From NCBI RefSeq assembly GCF_024171885.1, contig NZ_JAMTCP010000008.1, positions 124,001 through 188,000 of the forward strand: a DNA stretch of 64,000 nucleotides, written 5' to 3'. Below the pieces are notes generated by a model that was not told the DNA's origin, searched no databases, and was given only the letters and a program-made list of their open reading frames with translations. Every line of letters starts with the position of its first letter. Within the stretch, counting starts at the first letter, position 1. Shown in pieces: positions 20,751 to 28,951 of this stretch. Source of the DNA: Streptoalloteichus tenebrarius. Lineage in GTDB: Bacteria > Actinomycetota > Actinomycetes > Mycobacteriales > Pseudonocardiaceae. A program made the position numbers and the translations under genes.

Positions 20751-20780
20751 GGGACCGAGGCGGACCGAGGCGGACCGAGG
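20751..20780. repeat. 10-bp tandem repeat (3 units)
   Basis: Three units of the form SGGACCGAGG (20751-20760, 20761-20770, 20771-20780) lie in the short gap between aroB and aroQ, immediately before the aroQ ribosome site. Confidence 0.8.
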
Positions 20781-20795
20781 CGAGGGAGTGCTGCG

Positions 20796-21230
20796 GTGAG
20801 GGTGCTGGTGCTCAACGGGCCGAACCTGGGTCGGCTCGGCACGCGGGAGCCGGAGATCTACGGCCGCACGACGCACGCCGACCTGGTGGTGCTCTGCGAG
20901 CGGACCGCGGCCGAGCTGGGCGTGGAGGTCGAGGTCCGGCAGACCGACCACGAGGGCGAGATGCTGGCCTGGCTGCACGAGGCCGCGGACCGGCGGCTTC
21001 CCGTGGTCCTCAACGCGGCCGCGTGGACGCACTACTCGGTCGCCGTCCGCGACGCCTGCGCCATGCTCACCGCCCCGCTGGTCGAGGTGCACATCTCGAA
21101 CGTCCACCAGCGCGAGGAGTTCCGGCACCACAGCCTGATCTCGGCCGTGGCCTCCGGGGTGATCGTCGGTCTCGGCGTCACCGGGTACGCCCTCGCGCTC
21201 CGCTGGCTCGCGGAGACCGTCAGCGAGTGA
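20796..21230 (+). CDS. aroQ: Type II 3-dehydroquinate dehydratase
   Basis: 144 residues, normal size. [19 protein letters not shown] holds the active-site arginine and tyrosine; the C-terminal part has [15 protein letters not shown] with the catalytic histidine. Small deviations: QTDHEGEML in place of the usual QSNxEGEL, and [16 protein letters not shown] instead of the common INPGAxTHTS; catalytic residues are retained. GTG 20796 follows GAGGGAG. Last of the aroC-K-B-Q series, followed by a terminator. Confidence 0.95.
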   Translation: MRVLVLNGPNLGRLGTREPEIYGRTTHADLVVLCERTAAELGVEVEVRQTDHEGEMLAWLHEAADRRLPVVLNAAAWTHYSVAVRDACAMLTAPLVEVHISNVHQREEFRHHSLISAVASGVIVGLGVTGYALALRWLAETVSE

Positions 21231-21245
21231 CCACGCACGAGTGAC

Positions 21246-21272
21246 ACCCCGCTCGGTGATTCCGAGCGGGGT
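21246..21272 (+). terminator. Terminator after aroQ
   Basis: 11-bp stem ACCCCGCTCGG / CCGAGCGGGGT with loop TGATT, ending 16 bp past the aroQ stop. The following 21273-21448 contains a TAGACT -10-like hexamer at 21365-21370 but no gene. Confidence 0.85.
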
Positions 21273-21448
21273 CACCGGCCGCTGCGCCCGTTCCCGGTGA
21301 CGGCCGGTAGGCAGGCGTGACGAAGTACCGGGCCAACTCCCCCACTCGGGTGATCAGGGGTCCCTAGACTGACGGGACCCGGGCGGCATCGGCTCCCGGG
21401 TCCCGGCACGGGCCGGGACACCCGAGCTGACGGAGGATCAGGAACACG

Positions 21449-22984
21449 ATGCGCAAGCCGCGCCGAGCCCCGCGTGCCGCTGGTCCGCTGCTTGGCGTCG
21501 TGCTGCTCGCCGCGTGCGGCAACGCCGACGGCTCGCCGCAGCAGGAGCCCCCGCCCGCGCCGTCGGCGTCGGGCCAGCCCAGCGCCTCCAAGAAGCAGGA
21601 CCGGCCGGCGTCGGCGGTGGCGTTGCAGGTCGACCGGGCGCGCCAGAGCCAGGGCGTGGTCGCCTCGGGCGGCCCGAGCGCGCCGTACAACTACGGCCCC
21701 ACGGTCCTCCAGGAGGGCGGGCGGTACCGGGTGTGGTGGTGCAGCCAGCTCCCCGGCGCGGGACCGGCCGGCGACGACGTGCTCCACGCCGAGTCCACCA
21801 GCATCGACGGCCCGTTCGCCGCCGCCGGTGGCGCGCCCGCCGTGCCGGTGTTCAGCGGCAGCGGCTCGGGTTTCGACGGGATGCACACCTGCGACCCGTC
21901 GGTGATCAAGGTCGACGGGACCTACTACCTCTACTACACGGGCGCGGCCAGCGACGACCACGCGCACGGCAACGCCATCGGCGTGGCGAGCAGCCCGGAC
22001 GGCCTCACGTGGACCCGCATGGCCAACGGCCAGCCGATCGTCACGCCGGCCGGCGACACCGTCCGGAAGAACGCCTACGGCGCGGGGCAGCCCTCGGCGC
22101 TGTACCTCGACGGCTGGTTCTACCTGATGTTCACCGACACCAGCGCGAAGGGCGCTGGCTGGAACGGCGCCGGCCAGTTCGTGCTCCGCGCCAAGGACCC
22201 GGCGTTCCAGACCGGGGTGCAGGCGCTGGGGCAGTCCGGCTTCACCGCCGTCACCTCGGAGAAGGCCCCGCGCGCCCGCTCGATCGTCGACGCGTTCAGC
22301 GCGGACTGGATGTGGGTCGACGCCCTCGACGCCTTCGCGATCGCCCACCAGACCGAGCAGGGCACCACGATCACCTTCTGGGACAGGGACTTCACCAGGA
22401 ACCCGTACCAGCCGCTGGTGGTCAAGGGGCCGTGGCGGGAGGGGCCCGGCCTGGTGCGCCGGGCCGACGGGCACGCGCCCGTGTCGCGGGAGGACCCGTG
22501 CGGCCGGGTCCCGATCGACGTCCTGCGTGCCACCCGCACGGTCTCGGTGCCGCAGGAGGTGCCGACCGACCTGGCCCACTTCGGGCTGGAGGTGCACGGG
22601 GTGAACGCCTGCCGCGACCGGGGACGGGCGGCCGAGGTGCTGGAGGGCTTCGCGGTGCCGTCCCCCGAACGCACGGTGGACCTGGTGGTCGGCGGCGGTT
22701 TCGTGCGGGTGGAGCGGCGCAGCGTGGCCTCCGCCCTGGCCGTCCGCGTCCTCGACCACCGCCCGGCGATCCTGGAGGAGCTGCCGGTGACCGCCAGGAT
22801 GTCGGCCGGTGTCCCCGCGGTCCGCGCGCCGGGCCGCCCGCTGGGCATGCTGCTCGACGACGGGCGGCTGTGGCTGGTGGGTTCGGAGCAGGTGGCGGCC
22901 CTGAACTCCTCGCCGGTCAGCGAGGTGAGCGAGGAGCGGTGGCGGCAGTACCCCAGCGCCCCGAACCTCGCCGCCCTGCGCTGA
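21449..22984 (+). CDS. Secreted lipoprotein with five-bladed beta-propeller glycosidase-like domain
   Basis: 511 residues. Type II signal peptide: basic start MRKPRRAPRAAG, hydrophobic core, lipobox LLAAC with Cys near residue 24, then a Ser/Pro/Gln-rich linker to about residue 55. The mature part resembles GH43/GH62-type propellers: PYNYGPTVLQEGGRYRVWWC, CDPSVIKVDGTYYLYYTGA, GIGVASSPDGLTWTR-like and GQPSALYLDGWFYLMFTD. Such proteins act on plant or cell-surface glycans, but the substrate cannot be read here. The last 150 residues (PEVPTDLAHFGLEVHG-type onward) do not match a fold I recognise. Monocistronic, between two terminators. Confidence 0.7.
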   Translation: MRKPRRAPRAAGPLLGVVLLAACGNADGSPQQEPPPAPSASGQPSASKKQDRPASAVALQVDRARQSQGVVASGGPSAPYNYGPTVLQEGGRYRVWWCSQLPGAGPAGDDVLHAESTSIDGPFAAAGGAPAVPVFSGSGSGFDGMHTCDPSVIKVDGTYYLYYTGAASDDHAHGNAIGVASSPDGLTWTRMANGQPIVTPAGDTVRKNAYGAGQPSALYLDGWFYLMFTDTSAKGAGWNGAGQFVLRAKDPAFQTGVQALGQSGFTAVTSEKAPRARSIVDAFSADWMWVDALDAFAIAHQTEQGTTITFWDRDFTRNPYQPLVVKGPWREGPGLVRRADGHAPVSREDPCGRVPIDVLRATRTVSVPQEVPTDLAHFGLEVHGVNACRDRGRAAEVLEGFAVPSPERTVDLVVGGGFVRVERRSVASALAVRVLDHRPAILEELPVTARMSAGVPAVRAPGRPLGMLLDDGRLWLVGSEQVAALNSSPVSEVSEERWRQYPSAPNLAALR

Positions 22985-23055
22985 CGCCCTCGACACGGAC
23001 GGTCGGCGCCGCTCGCGGCCCGCGGCCAACGCGCCCCGGGCCAACGTGTCGCGGC

Positions 23056-23089
23056 GGCCCCTGGCACGCGACGCGCGGTGCCAGGGGCC
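23056..23089. terminator. Bidirectional terminator
   Basis: 12-bp stem GGCCCCTGGCAC / GTGCCAGGGGCC (23056-23067 and 23078-23089) between the convergent lipoprotein gene (+) and the ABC permease gene (-). Confidence 0.8.
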
Positions 23090-23098
23090 GCGACGCCG

Positions 23099-24007
23099 TC
23101 AGCTCGTGATGTCCTTGGTGGCGAACCGCCGGCCAGCCAGCAGCAGGAAGACCGCGGAGTAGGCCACGGCCGAGAACGCGCCGCGCGCCATGTCGGTCCA
23201 CTCGACCTCCGAGGTCAACACGTCGGACCAGGCGAACGAGTAGTGCGTCGGCAGGTAGACCCGCAGGTCGCCGAGCGCGGTGATCGAGTCGAGGATCTGC
23301 GACAGGATCGACGCCAGCACCGCGCCACCGACCGCGCCCAGCGGCGCGTCGGTCGACACGCTGAGCAGCAGCGCGAGCCCGGCCACCCAGCTCAGGTGCA
23401 CGGCGAGGTAGACCACCGCGACCGCGAGCCGCAGCACGGCGACGCCGAAGGGCAGGGCCTCGCCGGTCGGGGTGACCAGCTCGCCGGTGCCGTACCAGAG
23501 CACGCCCGCGCCGAGCGAGACCAGCGGCAGCAGCACCAGCGCGAGCAGCGACAGCACACCCGAGACGACGGCCTTCTGCCGGAGCAGCCGATGTCGGGGC
23601 ACCGGGATCGCCAGCAGGTACTTCAGGCTCGACCACGACGCCTCGCTGGCGACCGTGTCCCCGAAGAACAACGCCACCACGACGACGAACAGGAAGCTGG
23701 CCGAGGCGAACAACGCGAACGACACGAAGTTCGCCCCGCTGGCGGTCGCCAGGTCGACCAGACCTCCCGAGCGGCGGTTCCGCTCGTCCGACCCCAGCTC
23801 GAAGGCCAGCAACAACAGCAACGGCAGCGCCGCGAGCAGCCCCAGCGTGACCTGCGTGCGCCGCCGCCGGAGCTGGCGGACCAGCTCCACCCGCAGCGGC
23901 AGCGTGTGCCGCGCCCGGTAGCCCTCGGCCGAGCCGTCCGGGTTGGGGCCGGCCCCGCCGGGCTCCGGCAGCTCGGGCACGACGTGGCCGGTGTGACCCT
24001 CGCTCAT
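23099..24007 (-). CDS. ABC transporter permease (ABC-2 type)
   Basis: 302 residues with about six hydrophobic segments after a 45-residue cytoplasmic head. The pattern (one helix, a large loop with ALFFGDTVASEASWSSLKYLLAIPVPRHRLLRQK, then four to five helices) is that of ABC-2 membrane subunits. ATG 24007 overlaps the stop of the ATPase fusion gene (ATGA), so they form one transporter. Substrate unknown. Confidence 0.85.
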   Translation of the reverse strand: MSEGHTGHVVPELPEPGGAGPNPDGSAEGYRARHTLPLRVELVRQLRRRRTQVTLGLLAALPLLLLLAFELGSDERNRRSGGLVDLATASGANFVSFALFASASFLFVVVVALFFGDTVASEASWSSLKYLLAIPVPRHRLLRQKAVVSGVLSLLALVLLPLVSLGAGVLWYGTGELVTPTGEALPFGVAVLRLAVAVVYLAVHLSWVAGLALLLSVSTDAPLGAVGGAVLASILSQILDSITALGDLRVYLPTHYSFAWSDVLTSEVEWTDMARGAFSAVAYSAVFLLLAGRRFATKDITS

Positions 24008-26940
24008 TCCACCGCCTCCTCTCCGACGAGCTGGAGGAACGCGTCCTCCAGCCGGCGGCGCGGTCCCACCTGGTCGACGGCGACACCGGCCGCGACCAGC
24101 GCGGCCACCGCCGCGGACCGCGGCAGCACCCCGAGGTCGGCGTGCACGACCTGGCCGTCGGGGGTCACCGCGCCCACCCCGGGCAGCCCGCGCAGCGCGT
24201 CGGCGGCCAGCTCCACGTCGTCGACGCGGAACGCGACCTCCCCGCCGTCCACGATCTCGCCCACCTCGCCCACGGCGACCAGCCGGCCGTGGTGCATGAC
24301 GACGACGTGGGTGCACGTCTGCTCCACCTCGGCGAGCAGGTGGCTGGACACCACGACGGTGCGCCCGGTGGCCGCGTAGCGCCGCAGCACCTCGCGCATG
24401 TGGTGGATCTGGGGCGGGTCCAGCCCGTTGGTCGGCTCGTCGAGCACCAGCAGGTCCGGCAGGCCGAGCATGGCCTGGGCGATCGCCAGGCGTTGCCGCA
24501 TGCCCTGGCTGTACGTGCCGACCCTGCGGTGCACGGCCTTCCCGAGCCCGGCGATCTCCAGCGCCTCCTCAGCGTGGGCCTGCTCGGCGGGCCGTCCGGT
24601 GGCCGCCCAGTGCAGCCGGAGGTTGTCCAGGCCGGACAGGTGCGGCAGGAAACCCGTGCGCTCGACGAACGCGCCGATCCGGGACAGCACGGGCACGCCG
24701 GGCAGGACCCGGTGGCCGAACACCCTGATCTCGCCGGTGCTCGGGCGGACCAGGCCCATCAGCATGCGCAGCGTGGTGGTCTTCCCGGCGCCGTTGGGAC
24801 CGAGCAGGCCCAGCACCTGTCCCCGCTCCACCCGGAACGACAGCCCGTCCACGGCCTTCAGGCCGCCCCGGTAGGACTTGCTGAGGTCCCTGATCACCAG
24901 GGGGACGTCGGCCAGCTCCTCGTGGACGTCGTCGAGGTGCCGGCGGCGGACCGCGACGCCCAGCGCGACCAGCGCCACGACCGCCAGCACGATCCCGACG
25001 CCCAGCAGCGGCAGGGCGGGCGTCCCGCCGGTGGCGGCCCGCCGGCCCGGCACCGTCGGCACGGAGAGCTGCCCGTCGCCGGCCAGCTCGATCCGGTGGA
25101 CGGCGGGCGCGGTGGGGCCGGCGTAGCCCTGGTCGGTGGTGGTGACCGCGAGCTGCAACCGGTGGCCGGCCTCCACCGGCCGCACCACGCCGGGCAGCGT
25201 CACCGAGACCTCGACCGGCGTGCCGTCCGCCGGCAGACCGCCGACGCGCACCGGGGCGACGGCGTTACCGGGCAGGGTGCGCCGACCGTCCGGCCCCACG
25301 TCGTAGAGCTTGACGAACAGCACCGCCTCGCCCGTCGCGGGCTGTCCGGGCACCGAGGAGACCCGCAGCCGCACGCGGGAGGACCCCGTCACGAGCACCT
25401 GCGCGTCGACCGGCTCGCTGGTGAACACCGCGGTCTGGCCCGGCACGTCGGCGGCCAGGCCCCCGGCCAGGGCGGCGGCCCCCGAGCCGGCCCCGGACAG
25501 TCGGGAGCCGAGCCCCGGCAACGAGCTGAGCGAGGCGGGATTGCCGCCAGGCGGGTTGAGCACGACCTGCGCGGGGCCGCGCAGCGCGACCGGTCGCCGC
25601 TCCACGCCCTGGTCGTCCGGCCCGTCCAGGCCGGGGTAGCGGTCGGCCACGGCGACCCGGACCGTGGGGCCGCCGCTGCGGAACGCGCCCTGCACCGCGT
25701 ACTCGAAGCCGGTCCCCGGATCGGGGCCGGTGTGTTTGAGGTGGAACGCGAACCAGTCCGCGATCTGGCCGCGCACGCTCGGACCCGGGTTGCCGCCGTC
25801 GTGGCCGCCGCTGTACCAGACGGTCTTCACCGTGCCGCCGCCCGCGGCGATCTGGCGGGCGGTGGCGTCGGACTGGTCGAGTCCGAACAGGGTGTCCTGC
25901 TCGCCCTGCACCAGCAGGGTGGGCGCCTTGATCCGTTCCGTCACGCTGGCGGGGGAGGAGCGCCGCAGCAGCTCGACGGTGGCGGCGCTGGCCCTGCCGG
26001 TTGTGGTGACCTCCACGTACGCCTGGCAGACCTCGGGGCGGAAGCGGCCGCAGGTCGCCGGCCCCTGCTGGGGCACGGGTTGGCCGGTCCTGGGGGCCTC
26101 GCCCCTGTCCGGCCGGCTTCCCTGGTCCAACTGGCCGCCCTGCGTCGGGCTGGGCGTCGGGGCCGCGCCCGGCTCGGGCGCCTGGCCCTTCGGCGTCGCG
26201 CCGCCGCCGGGACCCAGGCCGGCCGCGAAGAACAGCCCGGCCCAGTTCCGCTTGAACACGCCGTCGGCGGAGAAGGCGCCGGCGGCCGGCGTCCTCGGGG
26301 TGATCTTGCCCGTGGTGCCGGCGTTGGGCAGCAGCGCCTGGCCGAGGTCGTTGTAGGTGATCACGGGGGCGATGGCGTCGACCCGCGGGTCGACCCCGGC
26401 CAGCAGCAGGGCGAGCGCGCCGCCGTAGGAGCCGCCGGTCACGCCCACGCGCGGGTCGCCGGGGGCGTCCGTGGTGACCTCGGGCTGCCGGGAGAGCCAG
26501 TCCAGGAGCTGCTGGGCGTCGGCCACCTCGTAGTCGGGGGAGTTCAGCGCGATCTGGCCGGTGGACCGGCCGAAGCCGCGCGCCGAGTAGGCGAGGGCGA
26601 CGAACCCGCGCTCGGCCAGCTCCCTGGCGTCCGCGGCCACCGCGTCCTTGTCGCCGCCGAAGCCGTGCGCGACGAGCACGGCCGGCGCCGGGGTGCGCTG
26701 GGGGAGGTGGAGGGTGGCGTCGAGCTGGACCGGCTGGTCCCTGCCGGGGCCGTCGGCCACGTCGATCCGCACGTCCCTGGTGCGGACCGGGGGTGGTCCG
26801 TCGTCGGCGCGGGTCCACACCACGGCGCCGGCGACGCCGGCCAGCACGACGACGACCGCGAGCAGGGCGAGCGTCCGGCGGCTGCGGGGGGAGGGGGCCA
26901 CACGATCGACGGTAGGCGACCACGCCCCGTCGTGGGGCAC
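24004..26940 (-). CDS. Fusion: alpha/beta-hydrolase (CocE/X-Pro peptidase S15-like) + ABC ATPase
   Basis: 978 residues. A membrane anchor (about 24-42) precedes an S15/CocE-type hydrolase: AHGFGGDKDA, nucleophile Ser161 in GVTGGSYGGALA, SARGFGRSTG, and the histidine in SGGHDGGNPGP. A beta-rich C-terminal jelly roll follows (VPGQTAVFTSEPVDAQVLVTG-like). A second hydrophobic helix (near residue 640) leads to an ABC ATPase with Walker A GPNGAGKTT (near 713), signature YSQGMRQRLAIAQ, and Walker B LLVLDEPTNGLDPP. So an extracytoplasmic peptidase is tethered to a cytoplasmic motor. Partner permease: 23099-24007. GTG 26940 is used; GTG at about 26902 is an alternative. Similar fusions are known from actinomycetes; substrate unknown. 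Confidence 0.87.
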   Translation of the reverse strand: MPHDGAWSPTVDRVAPSPRSRRTLALLAVVVVLAGVAGAVVWTRADDGPPPVRTRDVRIDVADGPGRDQPVQLDATLHLPQRTPAPAVLVAHGFGGDKDAVAADARELAERGFVALAYSARGFGRSTGQIALNSPDYEVADAQQLLDWLSRQPEVTTDAPGDPRVGVTGGSYGGALALLLAGVDPRVDAIAPVITYNDLGQALLPNAGTTGKITPRTPAAGAFSADGVFKRNWAGLFFAAGLGPGGGATPKGQAPEPGAAPTPSPTQGGQLDQGSRPDRGEAPRTGQPVPQQGPATCGRFRPEVCQAYVEVTTTGRASAATVELLRRSSPASVTERIKAPTLLVQGEQDTLFGLDQSDATARQIAAGGGTVKTVWYSGGHDGGNPGPSVRGQIADWFAFHLKHTGPDPGTGFEYAVQGAFRSGGPTVRVAVADRYPGLDGPDDQGVERRPVALRGPAQVVLNPPGGNPASLSSLPGLGSRLSGAGSGAAALAGGLAADVPGQTAVFTSEPVDAQVLVTGSSRVRLRVSSVPGQPATGEAVLFVKLYDVGPDGRRTLPGNAVAPVRVGGLPADGTPVEVSVTLPGVVRPVEAGHRLQLAVTTTDQGYAGPTAPAVHRIELAGDGQLSVPTVPGRRAATGGTPALPLLGVGIVLAVVALVALGVAVRRRHLDDVHEELADVPLVIRDLSKSYRGGLKAVDGLSFRVERGQVLGLLGPNGAGKTTTLRMLMGLVRPSTGEIRVFGHRVLPGVPVLSRIGAFVERTGFLPHLSGLDNLRLHWAATGRPAEQAHAEEALEIAGLGKAVHRRVGTYSQGMRQRLAIAQAMLGLPDLLVLDEPTNGLDPPQIHHMREVLRRYAATGRTVVVSSHLLAEVEQTCTHVVVMHHGRLVAVGEVGEIVDGGEVAFRVDDVELAADALRGLPGVGAVTPDGQVVHADLGVLPRSAAVAALVAAGVAVDQVGPRRRLEDAFLQLVGEEAVE

Positions 26941-27043
26941 CAGCCCGCCGGACCGGGCCGACCTGCGACTCCCCGTCCCGGGTCGTCGCCGAGGGTGGCG
27001 ACGCGCACGCGGACTGCCCGGGTCGGGCTACCGCGCCGGCGGC

Positions 27044-27454
27044 TCAGTTGTCGGCGAAGGTCGTGGCGGCGGTGGTGACGTTGGCGGCGGCCGGTTGGTC
27101 GGCGGCGCCAGCCTCCTCGGCCCTGTCAGCGCTGGCGGGGCCGTCGGGGGAGACGGGGACGGTCTCGCAGTGGAGCTGGACGCCCTGGTCGACGAACGGC
27201 GGCTCGGCGAAGAACTCGCTGACCGCCTCCCGCCACCGCACGAAGCCGTCCGAGCCCTGGAACACGGCGCTGGGGTCGTCGACGGAGTCCCACTCGCCGA
27301 TCACCAGGAACCGACGGGGGTCGCTGGAGCTGCGGACCAGGCGCAGGGTGCGACAGCCGACCGCGAGCACGTGCTGCGAGGCGTCGCGGTAGGCGGCGAG
27401 GAAGGCCTCCTCCGCCCCCTTGCGGATCAGCAGCTCCACCACGGTCACGACCAC
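27044..27454 (-). CDS. ABM-fold (antibiotic biosynthesis monooxygenase-like) protein
   Basis: About 136 residues. Dimeric alpha-beta-barrel (ABM) domain in the first 95: VTVVELLIRKGAEEAFLAAY, LRLVRSSSDPRRFLVIGEWDS and DGFVRWREAV fit the family. Members are small monooxygenases or heme/quinone-handling proteins; the role is not deducible. The C-terminal 35 residues are Ala/Asp-rich low complexity. Several GTG starts (27454, 27448, 27442, 27439) are in frame; 27454/27448 follow AGGTGG. Divergent from the terC riboswitch, with an AT-richer intergenic stretch at about 27490-27560 that probably holds its promoter. Confidence 0.75.
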   Translation of the reverse strand: MVVTVVELLIRKGAEEAFLAAYRDASQHVLAVGCRTLRLVRSSSDPRRFLVIGEWDSVDDPSAVFQGSDGFVRWREAVSEFFAEPPFVDQGVQLHCETVPVSPDGPASADRAEEAGAADQPAAANVTTAATTFADN

Positions 27455-27703
27455 CTGGTGATGGTCGCACGACCCGTGTGGCGCTGTCCGCCCCCGATTA
27501 GGCCAAAAGTGTGATCTATCTTCCGGTGAGTGAGGAAAATGTGCTGAAATGGCTACCCACTGTGTCTGAATCGCGCAGGTTGGGGGCGCCGCATCCGGCG
27601 CGCCTGCCGCCAACCGGGTGCGTTCCGTGTTCAAGACCGTGTGAATGGTCACCCCCGCTGGTGTGCGGGGACGTGGGTCAGTGACAATCTTGGCCAGCGT
27701 GGA

Positions 27704-27826
27704 GGGGAGTATTCCTTCGCGGCGGCATCGTCATCACGGACCTCCGGGTCCCGGTGCCGTCGACCGGCTGGCCGTCGGTGGAAGAGACCTCCGGTCACTG
27801 GCGCATGCCCTGTACCGGAGGTGGAC
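27704..27826 (+). promoter_or_regulatory. yybP-ykoY-type manganese riboswitch upstream of terC
   Basis: The 5' leader of the TerC gene carries hallmark segments of the yybP-ykoY aptamer: GGGGAGTA at 27704-27711, CGTCATCACGGAC at 27729-27741, GGAAGAGACC (27780-27789) and GCCCTGTACCGGAGG towards the 3' end. A -10-like GACAAT (27683-27688) places the transcript start just before it. The ribosome site lies in CCGGAGGT (27815-27822) and can pair perfectly with ACCTCCGG at 27787-27794; a second ACCTCCGG copy is at 27740-27747. This suggests Mn2+-controlled translation. Known: this riboswitch class senses Mn2+ and often controls TerC-type exporters. Confidence 0.85.
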
Positions 27827-28816
27827 ATGAACGTGCCCGTGTGGGTCTGGTTCGCGAGCATCGCGGGCCTGCTGGTCCTGCTCGCGGTCGACCTGGTGAT
27901 CGTCGATCGGAAGCCGCACGAGGTCACCGTCGGCGAGGCCGCCCGCTGGGTCGTCTTCTACATCGCGTGCGCCGTGTTGTTCGGTGTCGGGATCTGGGCG
28001 TTCGCCGGGGGCTCCTACGCCGGCGAGTTCTTCGCCGGGTGGATCACCGAGTATTCACTGAGCGTCGACAACCTGTTCGTCTTCGTCATCATCATGGCGA
28101 AGTTCGCGGTGCCGCCGATCCACCAGCACCGCGTGCTGCTGGTCGGCATCCTGCTCGCGTTGATCATGCGGAGCATCTTCATCGCGGCGGGCGCCGCGGT
28201 CATCGCCCAGTTCAGTTGGGTCTTCTACCTGTTCGGCGCCTTCCTCATCTACACCGCGTGGAAGCTGGCCACCTCCGACGACGAGGGCGACGAGGAGTTC
28301 AAGGAGAACCCGGTCCTGCGGGTGCTGCGCCGGGTGCTGCCGGTGACCGACACCTACCACGACGGGCGCTCGTTCGTCCGGATCGAGGGTCGCCGCTGGG
28401 TCACCCCGATGTTCGTGGTGATGGTCGCGATCGGCACCACGGACCTGCTGTTCGCGCTCGACTCGATCCCGGCGATCTTCGGCCTCACCAAGGAGCCGTT
28501 CCTGGTCTTCACGGCGAACGCGTTCGCCCTGATGGGCCTGCGCCAGCTCTACTTCCTCATCGGCGGGTTGCTGAACCGGCTGGTCTACCTGTCGATCGGC
28601 CTGTCGGTGATCCTCGGCTTCATCGGCGTGAAGCTGATCCTGGAGGCGCTGCACACCAACTCGCTGCCGTTCCTCAACGGCGGTCAGCCGCTGCCGGTGC
28701 CGACGGTGAGCATCACCGTGTCGCTGACGGTGATCGTCGTGGTGCTCACGATCACGACGGTCGCGAGCCTGCTCAAGGTCCGCCGCGACCCGAGCGCGGT
28801 CAAGAAGGTGGGCTGA
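27827..28816 (+). CDS. terC: TerC/Alx-family membrane protein (probable Mn2+ exporter)
   Basis: 329 residues, about nine membrane segments. Conserved acidic intramembrane motifs: YSLSVDNLFVFVIIM (near residue 75) and TTDLLFALDSIPAIFGLTKEPF (near residue 205), with FTANAFALMGLRQLYFL downstream. TerC/Alx proteins are linked to manganese efflux and tellurite resistance. ATG 27827 has GGAGG 7 nt upstream, and that ribosome site is part of the riboswitch. Monocistronic with its own terminator. Confidence 0.93.
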   Translation: MNVPVWVWFASIAGLLVLLAVDLVIVDRKPHEVTVGEAARWVVFYIACAVLFGVGIWAFAGGSYAGEFFAGWITEYSLSVDNLFVFVIIMAKFAVPPIHQHRVLLVGILLALIMRSIFIAAGAAVIAQFSWVFYLFGAFLIYTAWKLATSDDEGDEEFKENPVLRVLRRVLPVTDTYHDGRSFVRIEGRRWVTPMFVVMVAIGTTDLLFALDSIPAIFGLTKEPFLVFTANAFALMGLRQLYFLIGGLLNRLVYLSIGLSVILGFIGVKLILEALHTNSLPFLNGGQPLPVPTVSITVSLTVIVVVLTITTVASLLKVRRDPSAVKKVG

Positions 28817-28830
28817 GCGCGCGTTCCTCG

Positions 28831-28880
28831 TCGGGCCCCCGTCGGCCCCCGCGAAGCCGGGGCGGTCGACGGGGGCCCGG
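28831..28880 (+). terminator. Terminator after terC
   Basis: Long GC-rich hairpin: TCGGGCCCCCGTCG (28831-28844) pairs with CGACGGGGGCCCGG (28867-28880), with an inner CCCCG/CGGGG pairing. Confidence 0.75.
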
Positions 28881-28951
28881 TCGTGGTGGGCCGCGCGGAG
28901 TCGGCCCGAGGGGTCGTGAGCCTTGCTAACGATCGGGTAGCGTCGCCGTCC

